Below, piece after piece: positions 30,503-40,291 of a stretch of DNA of 50,369 nucleotides; positions within the stretch are counted from its first letter, which is position 1, and the number at the start of each line of letters is the position of its first letter. The DNA comes from a virus. The DNA is taken from IMG/VR virus record IMGVR_UViG_3300023174_002237, positions 1 through 50,369 of that record. One strand, written 5' to 3'. A model generated the notes under the pieces. That model searched no databases. It was not told where the DNA came from and saw nothing but the letters and a program-made list of their open reading frames with translations. Made by a program: the position numbers and the translations under genes.

Positions 30503-32514
30503 ATCACCTCTTTAAGTGGAATCCATCCTGCTGCTTCTGTTTTAGGATCAGCATAATGATTCTCTTTCTTTGTACCAAATGCGCCTCTTGTTTTAATTCT
30601 ATACCGATTAGTAGGAGCCATGGTTGTTTTATATGTTGTAACATTTGGAGTAGTTATAACTTCTGCAAGTCCTAAATATCTAGAAAGATCTGACTTAGAA
30701 GATACGTCTACATATTTTATAGTATGAGTTATAGAATCTTGATAAAGATATTCAATTGCATCATATTCAATTATTTCTGAATCAATTAATACAAAGCCAT
30801 TAAATGGAACAAAAGTATTAGTATTTGGATCAAGTGCAGAATCTCCAACTTCAATAATTTGTAATCCCATATAATGATTAACATGTGCAACATTGGAAGT
30901 TAATTCTGGATCTGCTGATATTAAAATATTTGATAAAATTGCGGCGGCCATAACCTGATCATCAGTATATTCAAGGATTTCATGAGAGCTTTTATCATAT
31001 GAGGCCATAGAGACAGTTTTATATCTAATGTTAATTTGATTAATAGACGGCATTTCTTTTTTAGATAACTCAATTATATTAGACAATAATGCCCCTGATG
31101 GTTCGCTTCTAAATGTCCAAGCTGCCGCCTTAGTTGAATCAAATAAGTAGTCTCTTGTATAAAATTGAAGAACATTATATTCATCTACTAGAGCCGTAAT
31201 TTGAGAATCTCTACATAGATCTTGGATATTATCCCATACCGTTACTGATCCATTACCTCCGCTATTTGAAGATGAGCTCCACCAATAAGTTGGAACAATA
31301 ATTGATGAGTCTGTTGAAGTATAATTAAAATTATAATTTGTAAAACCTACAGTATCTAACATTCTTCTAATAATTGCAATTGCTGAGTAATTCTCACATA
31401 CCATGTCTGGGCAAACGGACTCTTGTAGTATTTTTGCAGAATCAAGAGCAAATATATTGACATCTCCTACTTCTGAAAGACTCCATTTATCTACATAAAA
31501 TACTCCTTGAGGAACTTTAAAATATGTGCCCCGTGTATCTGAAGATGTACCATCAACATGATAAACCTTTACGTATGGAGTAACCTCAGCATTTTTAACT
31601 AGGTAAACTTTTGAGGTATCAATTGTTTCGGAAATATTATATTTATTAAATGTTTTAAATTGAAGAGATGTTTGATTATATTTAACTATATTAAGATCTA
31701 AAGAATTGGCTGTGCAATACCCTACTGGTAAAAGCTCTTCTGTGCTTGAGTTTTGCTCTTTAACAATATCAAAAGAAACAATATCATTTGATAAATCTTT
31801 AATCATATGCGGTGCTACTTCTATTACCCCTATCCAGCCTCCAGGGTTTACCGCTGTAAGATTAAGAGATGTCACATTTACAAAAGCATTATAATTTAAT
31901 TCAGACTCTAATAAGCTCCAGGTTGTGCCAGTATAATAAATTGTTACTGTGCCTGCATCATAATTTTTAGTAGTAGTTGATCCAACTGTTGTTGTAAATG
32001 GCCGTACGGCTGTGCCAGTCTTTAATACTGTACCTGAATTTGCAGATATTGTCCATGATGAAGGGGTAGCATGAGATGTTTCAAATTTAACAACTATTTT
32101 ATTTACTGGAATTGTTTTAGGATATGAAACGGTAAGGTAGGCATTAGTATCTTTAGGGGATACCCAGTACTTATAGTATGAGTCTTTAGATGCATAATAT
32201 GTTCTATAGTTTAGTTGATAAGGAGTAGTAGTTGGATTCTTAAAACTGCCGCCTGCAATATCTCCGCTAATGGCATATCTGACTCCTGCCAATAAAGGTC
32301 TATTAGGCCTGATAACAGTATCAATTGGAAATAATTTTTTAAATGGAGTAGTATTATTAATTACAGTATCAGCATTACCTGTTACTGGTGTGGTTACTTT
32401 ATCCCAGTCTATTAATGTATTTAAATTAATATCAAGGGTTGCTCCAACATTCATGGAGATGCTTGTATTTTTTTCAAAAATGTCTTTGACTTTTTGATCT
32501 ACCGTGACTGACAT
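30493..32514 (-). CDS. Minor tail protein (tail-tip hub)
   Basis: A 673-residue protein. The N-terminal half is beta-rich with a possible carbohydrate-binding-like module (YLTVSYPKTIPVNKIVVKFE, TVTIYYTGTTWSLLESELNY). The C-terminal half has FYVDKWSLSEVGDVNIFALD, ALVDEYNVLQFYTRDYLF and an IGD-type fold seen in siphovirus hub proteins. It follows the tape-measure and distal tail-like genes and overlaps both neighbours. It probably forms the central hub through which DNA leaves. Exact homology cannot be stated by eye. Confidence 0.7.
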   Translation of the reverse strand: MSVTVDQKVKDIFEKNTSISMNVGATLDINLNTLIDWDKVTTPVTGNADTVINNTTPFKKLFPIDTVIRPNRPLLAGVRYAISGDIAGGSFKNPTTTPYQLNYRTYYASKDSYYKYWVSPKDTNAYLTVSYPKTIPVNKIVVKFETSHATPSSWTISANSGTVLKTGTAVRPFTTTVGSTTTKNYDAGTVTIYYTGTTWSLLESELNYNAFVNVTSLNLTAVNPGGWIGVIEVAPHMIKDLSNDIVSFDIVKEQNSSTEELLPVGYCTANSLDLNIVKYNQTSLQFKTFNKYNISETIDTSKVYLVKNAEVTPYVKVYHVDGTSSDTRGTYFKVPQGVFYVDKWSLSEVGDVNIFALDSAKILQESVCPDMVCENYSAIAIIRRMLDTVGFTNYNFNYTSTDSSIIVPTYWWSSSSNSGGNGSVTVWDNIQDLCRDSQITALVDEYNVLQFYTRDYLFDSTKAAAWTFRSEPSGALLSNIIELSKKEMPSINQINIRYKTVSMASYDKSSHEILEYTDDQVMAAAILSNILISADPELTSNVAHVNHYMGLQIIEVGDSALDPNTNTFVPFNGFVLIDSEIIEYDAIEYLYQDSITHTIKYVDVSSKSDLSRYLGLAEVITTPNVTTYKTTMAPTNRYRIKTRGAFGTKKENHYADPKTEAAGWIPLKEVIWK

Positions 32515-32972
32515 TATACCTGCTCTAACGCAATATTTACATCCCAGAATTCTTGGGCGGTATCTGCAGAAGAAGCCTTAACATTTCTTTTAATTACATC
32601 AAAGCTACATGAGCCAAAAATTACTTCAATAATCTCTTCTCTTGTAGGAGAATAAGATATTTTAAGTTTAAAAGATCCTTGTCCTTTGGCACTATTATAA
32701 AATGTTTGAATATCATTTGCACCATATCCGCCATCTACGGTCATTGTTGAATATGTTGGAATCATATTCCAGGCAACAGAAATACTCTTTTTATCTGCAA
32801 TAAAAAACTTTCTAAGTGTTCCGTTAGTTGTTCTTTGTGTTTTTTCAATTCTATTAATTTGAATAGATGCTGGCTGTCTATTGTGCTCAGTCAATTTTTG
32901 CCATGTTGGGGTATCTGTAGCAGATGTATCTACATATAATAGGGATCCTACTGGCAAGAATACTGTTGTCAT
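32514..32972 (-). CDS. Distal tail-like protein
   Basis: A 152-residue beta-rich protein (PASIQINRIEKTQRTTNGTL, KKSISVAWNMIPT, QGSFKLKISYSPTREEIIEV) encoded directly after the tape-measure gene, overlapping it by four bases. In siphoviruses this place holds the distal tail (Dit) protein or a tail-tip ring. It is short for a full Dit (usually over 200 residues), so it may be only the ring domain. Confidence 0.6.
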   Translation of the reverse strand: MTTVFLPVGSLLYVDTSATDTPTWQKLTEHNRQPASIQINRIEKTQRTTNGTLRKFFIADKKSISVAWNMIPTYSTMTVDGGYGANDIQTFYNSAKGQGSFKLKISYSPTREEIIEVIFGSCSFDVIKRNVKASSADTAQEFWDVNIALEQV

Positions 32973-35900
32973 ATATTTACCACCTGTTGAGTTCCATTGC
33001 TATAACCTCTATTGTTACCGCCTCTAGATACAGCCTTTGCTGTAACCATACCAACTTCTCTTGCTAACTGCTTAATATCCATATTTGGCCCTGCTGTAAT
33101 ATAGTTATTAATTACTGGAGCGGAACCTCCAGATGTTGCTGAAGACATATTGCTAGATCCTCTGTATCCCCCTGAAGGAATATCATATCTTGGCATAGTT
33201 GCAGCATTTGGATAAATGACTCCTGAAAAATCAGGTCTAATAAGCATGCCCTCTTGTTGTCCACCTAATGAGCTAATTCTATCATTTACCTCTATAAGTT
33301 GTCCAGCAGCAAATGGTCCGCCCAGTGCTTTTGAAACTACAACAGCTCCTGGTGTATGTAGCTTAGAGTCATAGCCATTATTAACCCTATACTTTTTACC
33401 TCCATATTCAAAATAAGTATCTTTCTTATATTTGTTTCTTCTTATTAAATCTTCTCTAGCTTGATCGGATAACTCACCATTTTTATCTACAGATTTCATT
33501 GACATAGTATCGTATACTGGAACCTCTGAAATAGTTTTAGGGCTTTTAAATGAACCAGACCCATCTTTTCCGCCTAACAATGTTTCTATATTTGCTAAGT
33601 GTGAGTTGCTAATTGTAATAAGAGCAACCATTGCTTTGGAATCTGATTTTAATTGAACATCTGCAAGACCAGTTTGATATGAAGATGACATGCTAATGCC
33701 ATTATAGGATTGAGTTACTTTTCCACCCAAGCTATCTGAAGTTTTTGAATCTATTAGTGTTCCACCAAAAGCATCTTTTAGCGCTTTAGCTAAATCTTTA
33801 TCAGAGCCTTTTGCACCTTTTGATATTGCATTTGCAAGAGTTGAAAGATCTTTAGATATAGTTAAACCTTCACTATACTTTAATGGATCGTCTTTACCTC
33901 TTTTATCATTCACACCTTGTCTTTTTAAAAGACCTTCATACTGTTGCTGGAATCCAACTACCTGATCTCTTGCAACAGTTATATTAGAAGCCCGTGATTG
34001 TGCGGCGGCAACTTTTTTATTTAAAGCATCAATCTCTTCTTGTTTTTTTGTTTTTTCTTCATCTAACACTTTTGTTTTAGCTGCAGCATCATCTTGAATA
34101 GAAGCAATTGACATTTCAGACTCATGTCTTTTTTGAAGTGCAGTTAATGCCAACCCTGCCCTAACCTGAGCTTCTTTATCCCCAGATGCAATTGCTGATT
34201 GTAGGTCAAGCTGTGCTTGTTTTAATTCAACAGCATAAGATTCAGCATCTTGAGTTTTTTGAATTGCTTTAATTCTTGCATCAGCTTCTTCTTGAATCTT
34301 TTTAATTCTTTTATCAATTGCTTTAATTTCTGCATCTATCTGATCTTTTGTTCTTTGTGCAATTTTTTGTCCAGTTACGCCACCTTTAGCTATTTGATCA
34401 TTTAATGATTTTACAACAGCTCCGCTTTTGCTAACAGTTTCAATATAACCAGATTGCGTACTAGTAGATGTTTCTGCAGCAGATACCATGGCGTCTTCAA
34501 GTTGTATAAATTGAGCAAGAGCTGCAGCTTGTGATCCTGTTAATTTTTTAAGGTCTACGTCTATACCTGCAACTAAAAGTCTCCACTTAGAATATACTGT
34601 TTTAATATCATCGCTTGTATTTAATATTTTTGCTAAAGCTGGATATGTTTCTTTTAAGCTATCTATCTGTTCTTGTTTTAACTTAGTGCTGGCACCTTCA
34701 ATAGAATTAATATTTTTTAAAGTTTCTTCCATTGCTTTTGCATGGCCTAGTTGATTTCCAGCCGCATCTTTTGTTGCCGATAAAGCATCAACTGCATTAT
34801 CAAGTCCAACTACTAAATTACTTAAAGCATTGCCTAAATCTTCTCCAGACATCTTTGTCATATTTGTATTTAGGTCTTTAAACATATAACTCAAAGCTGA
34901 AGCTCTATCTGTTATTGATTTAAATCCGCCGCTTGTAATTGCTTCAAATGCATGATTAGCCTGATCTGATGCTTTTACAATTGCATAAATTTCATTAGTT
35001 GCATCTTGTGCTGATTTACCTCCAGCAACCCATGTTGCTTTCCAGTTGGCGGCAAGGTCAAGAGTCATCTTATTATTTTTTGCAGTGCCTTGATCCATCT
35101 TATTTAATACGTCTACAAACTCTGACATTTCAGTTTTTGCTGCTTTAATTTTATTTTGCAGTTCTGCTATTGTTAATGTTAAGCCTGCAACACCACTTGA
35201 ATTTTGTGCATTAAATGCATTTTCTGATGCTGCTTTTGCTAGTTCTAATTGATTCTTTACATTCTTAATTGAATCAGAAATATTGTTATATGCTATGCCA
35301 GCTTGCTTTGCACCCTTTTCAGTAACTGCATGAAGCATAGTTTGTTCTTTTGCATTTTCTTTAAGTCTTTCATTATTTTTATATATAGCTAAACCTAAAG
35401 CTGTAACGATTGCAATAACTGCTCCTGCGGGAGTTAATAAGGCTGCTAGCCCAATTCTCATTGCAGTAAATACTGTCTTTGCAATTGTTCCTAATTTAGC
35501 TACAGAACTTCCAACTGAGCCAAATCCAGATACAAGGGGCTTTAACATTTTTAAGAGTGGGGCCATTTGCATTGCCATGCCAGCAAATTGCATTCCCATT
35601 CCAATAGTTTGGTTAGGCATCATTTGACCGCCCATCATTAATCCAAATCCAGCCATTGAAGCTGCTCCGCTATCTAAACCTCCACTCATACCAGGTACAG
35701 TTCCCGTGCCACGTATGCGTGATCTTAATGCTGCGACTCCTCCATTTGCTAAATATTGAGGTGCTGTAGCCATTCCGCCGTTTGAATATCCTGGAACCAT
35801 TCCGCCTGATGACATATAAACTGGTCCGCCATTTGCAAACCTTCTTCTTTGAGCAGCCCAACCCTTGTGAACAAATCTTGATTCTGTAGCAGTAATTCCT

Positions 35901-38900
35901 GCAGACATTAATCTTTGCAAAAGAGGTTTTGGTGTTGTTGCATGTGCAAAAAATCCTTGTGCTCTTGTTGCTTTTAATGGATCAAGTTGTATAGTTTTTC
36001 CGTTGTGTGTAATTGATCTAAGCTCCATGCTTGGACTACGCATTGGTTCGCCATTACTTCTTAAATTTTCTGAAACTATATAAGCTGGTTCTGATGAAAA
36101 TTTATTCCAAAATCCTAAAGCGTCTGAATTATTATATAAGTGTTTTTGTATAATCATATCAGATGCCTGATGATATGGGTTTCTTGCATCTGTTACTGTT
36201 GCAAGATTTCTAATTGCTCTTCTGTAAACAGAATCTATTTCTTTTTGTAATCCTTCAGCATCTTTTCCATTAATAATTCCAGCTTTTGCTAATGAGTTTA
36301 AAAATTGATCTGTTGACCCTACGTGAGGGTGTCCTGATGCTTTCATTGCAGCCTCATAGACTGGTGTTGGAACACCAGGTCTGTTAGCTAACATAGCATT
36401 TATTCTTTCTCTAGAAATTCTTCCATTCTCAACTAAATTTGGATATTTTTCTAAAATTGCAGGATCTGTAACTTCATTTAAATATACTCCCGCAGTTCCT
36501 CTTAATCTGTAAGAACCAATATTCCCCCTTCCTCTAAATCTATCTGGGAAAGTTGTTTGCATTTCTTGTTGCGTAATACCAGTCATTCTAGGAACAGTTA
36601 CATCTTCATTTGCTCCCATCAAAGTTGCACCGCCATTTATTGCTTTAAGAAGTGGCATGTTTTGTTTTGCAGCATCTGCATTAACAACAAACTCTCCTTC
36701 TGTAAGCATTGCGGGAACTGTATCTGTACCCATTGGCGTAAACTCTGGGCCGTCACTTCCTTGTTGTCTATATACTACTCCACCTGTTGCAAATCTTTTT
36801 GGAATTGTTGTCTCTGTGCTATATCCAGCGCCAAATGTTCTTACGCCTAATCCACTTGCAATTTTATTAAGAAGTCCTCTTGTTCTTCCTGGCCTTAATA
36901 ATTCTTTCATATTTGTTTTGCCATCTTTATTTACAACTGGTTGATTTAATAATGGCACTGTTGTTAGGCCAATTGATCTTCCTTGTTGTCCAGCAATCTC
37001 TATAGATGCTTGTGCCATCATAGATTCTACTTGTGCATTTAATGCAATAATTTTAGATCTAGCTACATCTACTGTTATTTTGCCAGCTTGTAATTCTGCA
37101 ACAATTGCTGCTGATTCTGTAGCGGCATTAGTAGTAAGCTTAACCATTGTTGGAAGAAGTGCTTGATATGAATCAGATAGCTCTGTTGTAATAAGTCCAG
37201 TTGCATTAACTTCTTTCTTTAATAATTCAATTTCTGCTTGTGACTGCATTGCAAGTGCACCTGTCATTGCATGCCATTTTGCTGCTTCTTCAGCTACAAT
37301 ACCTGTTGATGCTCCGCCAATTGATGTCAGTCCTGGGATCTTTGGAAGGTCTCCAGACATATACATCTGAGGATTATTTCCAATCTTCTGATTAACTTTT
37401 GGTGCCCCTGGAACAACTCCAAAAATTGTTTGTGCTGCTTTAGCATCAGTACTCATTCCAGCAACTGGATTAAGATGTGACATTGACCTAGTATCTTCTG
37501 GACTTATTAACGGATGATTTGGATCAACAACTCTTCCAGCACCGCCAGGTAATACAACATTACCTGCTACTGTTGAAAGCATTGGACCTGCTGACACCCC
37601 ACCAGTCATTGCTTTAGACTGCAATAATTCAAACTCTGTTACAAGACCTGAAATTGCTGTTTTTAATACTGTGGCTGCTTTAGCATCACTATAAAATGTT
37701 GCTTCAACAAGAGACCCTGCTTTTTGTGCTGCAAGAATTTCTGGCGTAAGCATCTTCCAGCCTTCTCCACCTTTAAATAATGATTTAAAGTGTGAAGCGC
37801 CCTTAATAATATATCCAAAAAAGTTTGCAAGCACACCAGTTAACATAATAACTGGCCCAATGATTGCTGTTAGACCTGTAACAAATGTTAGAATGGTTTT
37901 AATAGGACCTGGTAAATGCCCTACAAATTTTACAATACTATCTGTTACATTAATAAAGAATGTTTGAATCTTTAAAAATTCTTCTCCCATACCAGCAAGG
38001 TCTGCTTTAAGGCCTTCAAGAGCTCTTCTATATTTTCCAGATGCTGATTCTGTTACCATACCTAATTCTCGCCCTGCAACTCCAGCTAGTTCTTGAGAAC
38101 TTGCTTTCATTAAATCTAATACCTGTAAAGTTTGGCTTCCCTGTTTGCCTAAATTTGCAAATAAAGCATTCATACGAGCAAATTGAAATTTACCAAATAG
38201 CTGCTCAATAGCTTGTTGTTTTTGCAATGGATCTAAATTATCTAAAGCTTTTTGCAACTCTAAAATTGTTCCTGTAAGATTTCCTGCATTTTTTGTTACT
38301 ATTCCACCAAGATCAATTCCCATAGATGCAAATTTTTCAGATGCTACTTTAGTTGGGTTAATTAATGAAGCAAGTGCTGATTTAAGAGCATTTGCTCCTT
38401 CTGCAGCATTTACTCCACCTTCTTTCATTGCTGTAAGATAAAGTGCTAAATCTTTTACGCTTCCGCCCATTCCTTGAATAACTGGTCCAGCTTTTGGAAT
38501 AGCTTCAATTAAATCTGCAAGACTTGTTGATGTCTGGTTTTCAACTGCGTTGAGAAAGTTAATAGACTCTGAAAGCTGATCAGTATTTTGTTTAAATGTA
38601 TTTTGAATTGCCAGGGTGGCCTTCATTGCGTCTTGTCTGTCTACTTCTCCAAGTACTGCAAGTCTGCTTGTTTCTTTAACGGAAGCTAGCAGTTCATTAC
38701 CTTGTTTTCCTGTTGCGGCAATATCTGCTGCAAGACTAATGGTGTCTTTAAATGAAACACCATAAGATTTTGAAATATCTTTTGCAGTTGCTGCAACTTC
38801 ATTTCTTATTTTAGACAAATCTGCTGCGGATGTTGCTGCAACTCCACCATATACTTTTGTAAGTCTGACTAACTCTGCGTCAGCTGCTCTAAATGCATCT

Positions 38901-39505
38901 GCTGCTGCTTTACCAAATGCCGCAAGAGGAACCGTTAATCCTACTGTTAACTGACGTCCTGCCCACTGAGTATTTTTACCCCAGTTAATCATTTGAACTC
39001 CGCCATCTTGAATAACTTTATTCATGATTTGAAGCTCTTGCTTAGCTAAAGCAGTTTTATTTTTTACGGCATCTAGCCCTTGCGGAATATGTACGCTATA
39101 TTGCATAAGCCCTTGAGCATTTTTGCCCATTGGTTGAATAATTGCATTTTGTAGAGCTACTTGTTGTTTAGCAAGATCTCTAATTAATCCGCCTTGTGTT
39201 TTTGTATGTTGTTGAAATGTCTGAAAATATTGCTTCAGCTTCATTTGGCCCTTGTCTAGGTTGGTACCAAACTTTTCAACATCCGATGTTAATGTAACAA
39301 AATGTGATGCAAACTGACCAGTTCTTCTTAGGTTTTCACCGAAGGACCTGTTCATGGTTGCTACCTGACTTGCAAGTCTTGCATCCGACTGAATTATTTG
39401 TGCTTGAAGTTTAGATAGAGAGGCTGCAACCTTATTGACATCTGCAATAAGACCTGAAAAATTAGCATTAGCAACTATATTAGTTACAATATTTTCATCA
39501 GCCAT
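32969..39505 (-). CDS. Tape measure protein
   Basis: A 2178-residue protein, the longest gene. Residues 1-160 are coiled coil. About 190-560 is the phage tail tape-measure core (KDISKSYGVSFKDTISLAAD, FLNAVENQTSTSLADLIEAI, GQMGG-type loop). Hydrophobic spans lie near 535-570 and 1360-1390. The typical DTVPAMLTEGEFVVNADA motif is near 920-935, and Gly-rich FATGGVVY/FANGGPVY motifs recur. A globular insert of about 240 residues sits between two of them. Residues 1480-1900 are again helical. At about 0.15 nm per residue the tail would be near 330 nm. The ATG has a GAGGAG ribosome site. It sets tail length and probably enters the host membrane. Confidence 0.92.
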   Translation of the reverse strand: MADENIVTNIVANANFSGLIADVNKVAASLSKLQAQIIQSDARLASQVATMNRSFGENLRRTGQFASHFVTLTSDVEKFGTNLDKGQMKLKQYFQTFQQHTKTQGGLIRDLAKQQVALQNAIIQPMGKNAQGLMQYSVHIPQGLDAVKNKTALAKQELQIMNKVIQDGGVQMINWGKNTQWAGRQLTVGLTVPLAAFGKAAADAFRAADAELVRLTKVYGGVAATSAADLSKIRNEVAATAKDISKSYGVSFKDTISLAADIAATGKQGNELLASVKETSRLAVLGEVDRQDAMKATLAIQNTFKQNTDQLSESINFLNAVENQTSTSLADLIEAIPKAGPVIQGMGGSVKDLALYLTAMKEGGVNAAEGANALKSALASLINPTKVASEKFASMGIDLGGIVTKNAGNLTGTILELQKALDNLDPLQKQQAIEQLFGKFQFARMNALFANLGKQGSQTLQVLDLMKASSQELAGVAGRELGMVTESASGKYRRALEGLKADLAGMGEEFLKIQTFFINVTDSIVKFVGHLPGPIKTILTFVTGLTAIIGPVIMLTGVLANFFGYIIKGASHFKSLFKGGEGWKMLTPEILAAQKAGSLVEATFYSDAKAATVLKTAISGLVTEFELLQSKAMTGGVSAGPMLSTVAGNVVLPGGAGRVVDPNHPLISPEDTRSMSHLNPVAGMSTDAKAAQTIFGVVPGAPKVNQKIGNNPQMYMSGDLPKIPGLTSIGGASTGIVAEEAAKWHAMTGALAMQSQAEIELLKKEVNATGLITTELSDSYQALLPTMVKLTTNAATESAAIVAELQAGKITVDVARSKIIALNAQVESMMAQASIEIAGQQGRSIGLTTVPLLNQPVVNKDGKTNMKELLRPGRTRGLLNKIASGLGVRTFGAGYSTETTIPKRFATGGVVYRQQGSDGPEFTPMGTDTVPAMLTEGEFVVNADAAKQNMPLLKAINGGATLMGANEDVTVPRMTGITQQEMQTTFPDRFRGRGNIGSYRLRGTAGVYLNEVTDPAILEKYPNLVENGRISRERINAMLANRPGVPTPVYEAAMKASGHPHVGSTDQFLNSLAKAGIINGKDAEGLQKEIDSVYRRAIRNLATVTDARNPYHQASDMIIQKHLYNNSDALGFWNKFSSEPAYIVSENLRSNGEPMRSPSMELRSITHNGKTIQLDPLKATRAQGFFAHATTPKPLLQRLMSAGITATESRFVHKGWAAQRRRFANGGPVYMSSGGMVPGYSNGGMATAPQYLANGGVAALRSRIRGTGTVPGMSGGLDSGAASMAGFGLMMGGQMMPNQTIGMGMQFAGMAMQMAPLLKMLKPLVSGFGSVGSSVAKLGTIAKTVFTAMRIGLAALLTPAGAVIAIVTALGLAIYKNNERLKENAKEQTMLHAVTEKGAKQAGIAYNNISDSIKNVKNQLELAKAASENAFNAQNSSGVAGLTLTIAELQNKIKAAKTEMSEFVDVLNKMDQGTAKNNKMTLDLAANWKATWVAGGKSAQDATNEIYAIVKASDQANHAFEAITSGGFKSITDRASALSYMFKDLNTNMTKMSGEDLGNALSNLVVGLDNAVDALSATKDAAGNQLGHAKAMEETLKNINSIEGASTKLKQEQIDSLKETYPALAKILNTSDDIKTVYSKWRLLVAGIDVDLKKLTGSQAAALAQFIQLEDAMVSAAETSTSTQSGYIETVSKSGAVVKSLNDQIAKGGVTGQKIAQRTKDQIDAEIKAIDKRIKKIQEEADARIKAIQKTQDAESYAVELKQAQLDLQSAIASGDKEAQVRAGLALTALQKRHESEMSIASIQDDAAAKTKVLDEEKTKKQEEIDALNKKVAAAQSRASNITVARDQVVGFQQQYEGLLKRQGVNDKRGKDDPLKYSEGLTISKDLSTLANAISKGAKGSDKDLAKALKDAFGGTLIDSKTSDSLGGKVTQSYNGISMSSSYQTGLADVQLKSDSKAMVALITISNSHLANIETLLGGKDGSGSFKSPKTISEVPVYDTMSMKSVDKNGELSDQAREDLIRRNKYKKDTYFEYGGKKYRVNNGYDSKLHTPGAVVVSKALGGPFAAGQLIEVNDRISSLGGQQEGMLIRPDFSGVIYPNAATMPRYDIPSGGYRGSSNMSSATSGGSAPVINNYITAGPNMDIKQLAREVGMVTAKAVSRGGNNRGYSNGTQQVVNI

Positions 39506-39516
39506 TTATCTTTATG

Positions 39517-39888
39517 TTACTCCTCTGTGTAGCCTAGACCTGCACCAATTCCAAACCCTGCTTGTGCTGCAAAGCTTCCTTGTAAAGAAACTATATCATC
39601 ACCTGATGCTTTTATACCTTGAGCTTGTCTCTGTATATCATCAAAAGTTTTTCCTTGAGTTCCTGAGTCTTCCTCATCTACATCTAGATCAATTCCTTTA
39701 AGACTTGCCGTAAACTTTCTGTCTTCCGACTTTTGCTTCTTAAAAGATTTCAATGTTTGAATAAGTTCTGGCATTGAAAGACTTTCTTCTAGTTCTTCGT
39801 AATTCTTCCAGTGGCCCAGAAGAAAAACTTCACCCTCTAAAGCGGCTAAATCTAGTTCTGACCAGCCAGAACCGCTGCCGCTAGAAGG
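39517..39888 (-). CDS. Tail assembly chaperone, frameshift extension (T-like part)
   Basis: This frame is open from the -1 slippery site at 39888-39894 down to 39517 and is reached from the 110-residue chaperone by a -1 shift, giving a 222-residue fusion. The extension starts PSSGSGWSELDLAALEGEVF and contains EESLSMPELIQTLKSFKKQK and KFTASLKGIDLDVDEED, then a Gln/Gly-rich end. An internal ATG exists (39772-39774) but lacks a good ribosome site, supporting frameshift expression. Like lambda gpGT it would coat the tape measure and recruit tail subunits. Confidence 0.85.
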   Translation of the reverse strand, partial: PSSGSGSGWSELDLAALEGEVFLLGHWKNYEELEESLSMPELIQTLKSFKKQKSEDRKFTASLKGIDLDVDEEDSGTQGKTFDDIQRQAQGIKASGDDIVSLQGSFAAQAGFGIGAGLGYTEE

Positions 39889-39894
39889 TTTGGG
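39841..39894 (-). promoter_or_regulatory. Programmed -1 frameshift site with downstream structure
   Basis: The heptamer C CCA AAC (39888-39894) has the X XXY YYZ form in the frame of the upstream chaperone. Five bases later AGCGGC (39877-39882) pairs perfectly with GCCGCT (39841-39846), enclosing a second hairpin GTTCTG/CAGAAC (39867-39872 with 39855-39860). After a -1 shift the next codons enter the open extension frame. This meets all usual criteria for tail-chaperone frameshifting. Confidence 0.9.
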
Positions 39895-40184
39895 TCGTCC
39901 ATCTTAATCCCACCACATACCTCAAGGATACGATTGATTGTAGGAACATCTAGTGCATCTTCTAATGCATCTCTATCGGCTACCAATTCTGGTAGTTGTT
40001 TTTCAAGTGCCACTGCAACTGCATCAATTAATACATTGAGTGTTTGTGCTTCTGTTGTAGACTCACTTGCTCCTTGCAAAACGAGCATGAATTTTCTTAG
40101 CTCTTTAATGCTTAGTGGCTTCAACTTAACTGTTGAACCATTTTGAAGCGTTACTTCTTCTACGCTATATACTGTTGTTGCCAA
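39852..40184 (-). CDS. Tail assembly chaperone (G-like, zero-frame product)
   Basis: A 110-residue protein from a TTG start with an AGGAGG ribosome site six bases upstream. It begins with a beta hairpin (VYSVEEVTLQNGSTVKLKPL) then helices (IKELRKFMLVLQGASESTTE, LNVLIDAVAVALEKQLPELV), as in gpG-type chaperones. Its last 11 codons are replaced in a fraction of products by the -1 extension after residue N99. It lies in the usual place between major tail protein and tape measure, with its own promoter. Confidence 0.88.
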   Translation of the reverse strand: MATTVYSVEEVTLQNGSTVKLKPLSIKELRKFMLVLQGASESTTEAQTLNVLIDAVAVALEKQLPELVADRDALEDALDVPTINRILEVCGGIKMDDPNLLAAAVLAGQN

Positions 40185-40213
40185 TTTAATCCTCCTAGGA
40201 TCTAGTCTTAATT

Positions 40214-40242
40214 ATTATAACATATAGGTATTATCTACACAA
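40214..40242 (-). promoter_or_regulatory. Promoter for tail chaperone and tape-measure genes
   Basis: TTGTGT (40237-40242), a 17-base spacer ending TGT, then TATAAT (40214-40219), between the major-tail terminator and the chaperone start. Confidence 0.6.
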
Positions 40243-40247
40243 ATGAG

Positions 40248-40271
40248 AAACCCCCAGTTTCCTGGGGGTTT
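40248..40271 (-). terminator. Intrinsic terminator after the major tail gene
   Basis: AAACCCCCAG pairs with CTGGGGGTTT around a GAAA tetraloop: a 10-bp stem with a very stable loop. The T-run afterwards is short (TTTCTCATTT), so some read-through into the chaperone genes is likely. Confidence 0.8.
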
Positions 40272-40291
40272 TCATTAATAAATTAAATTTA

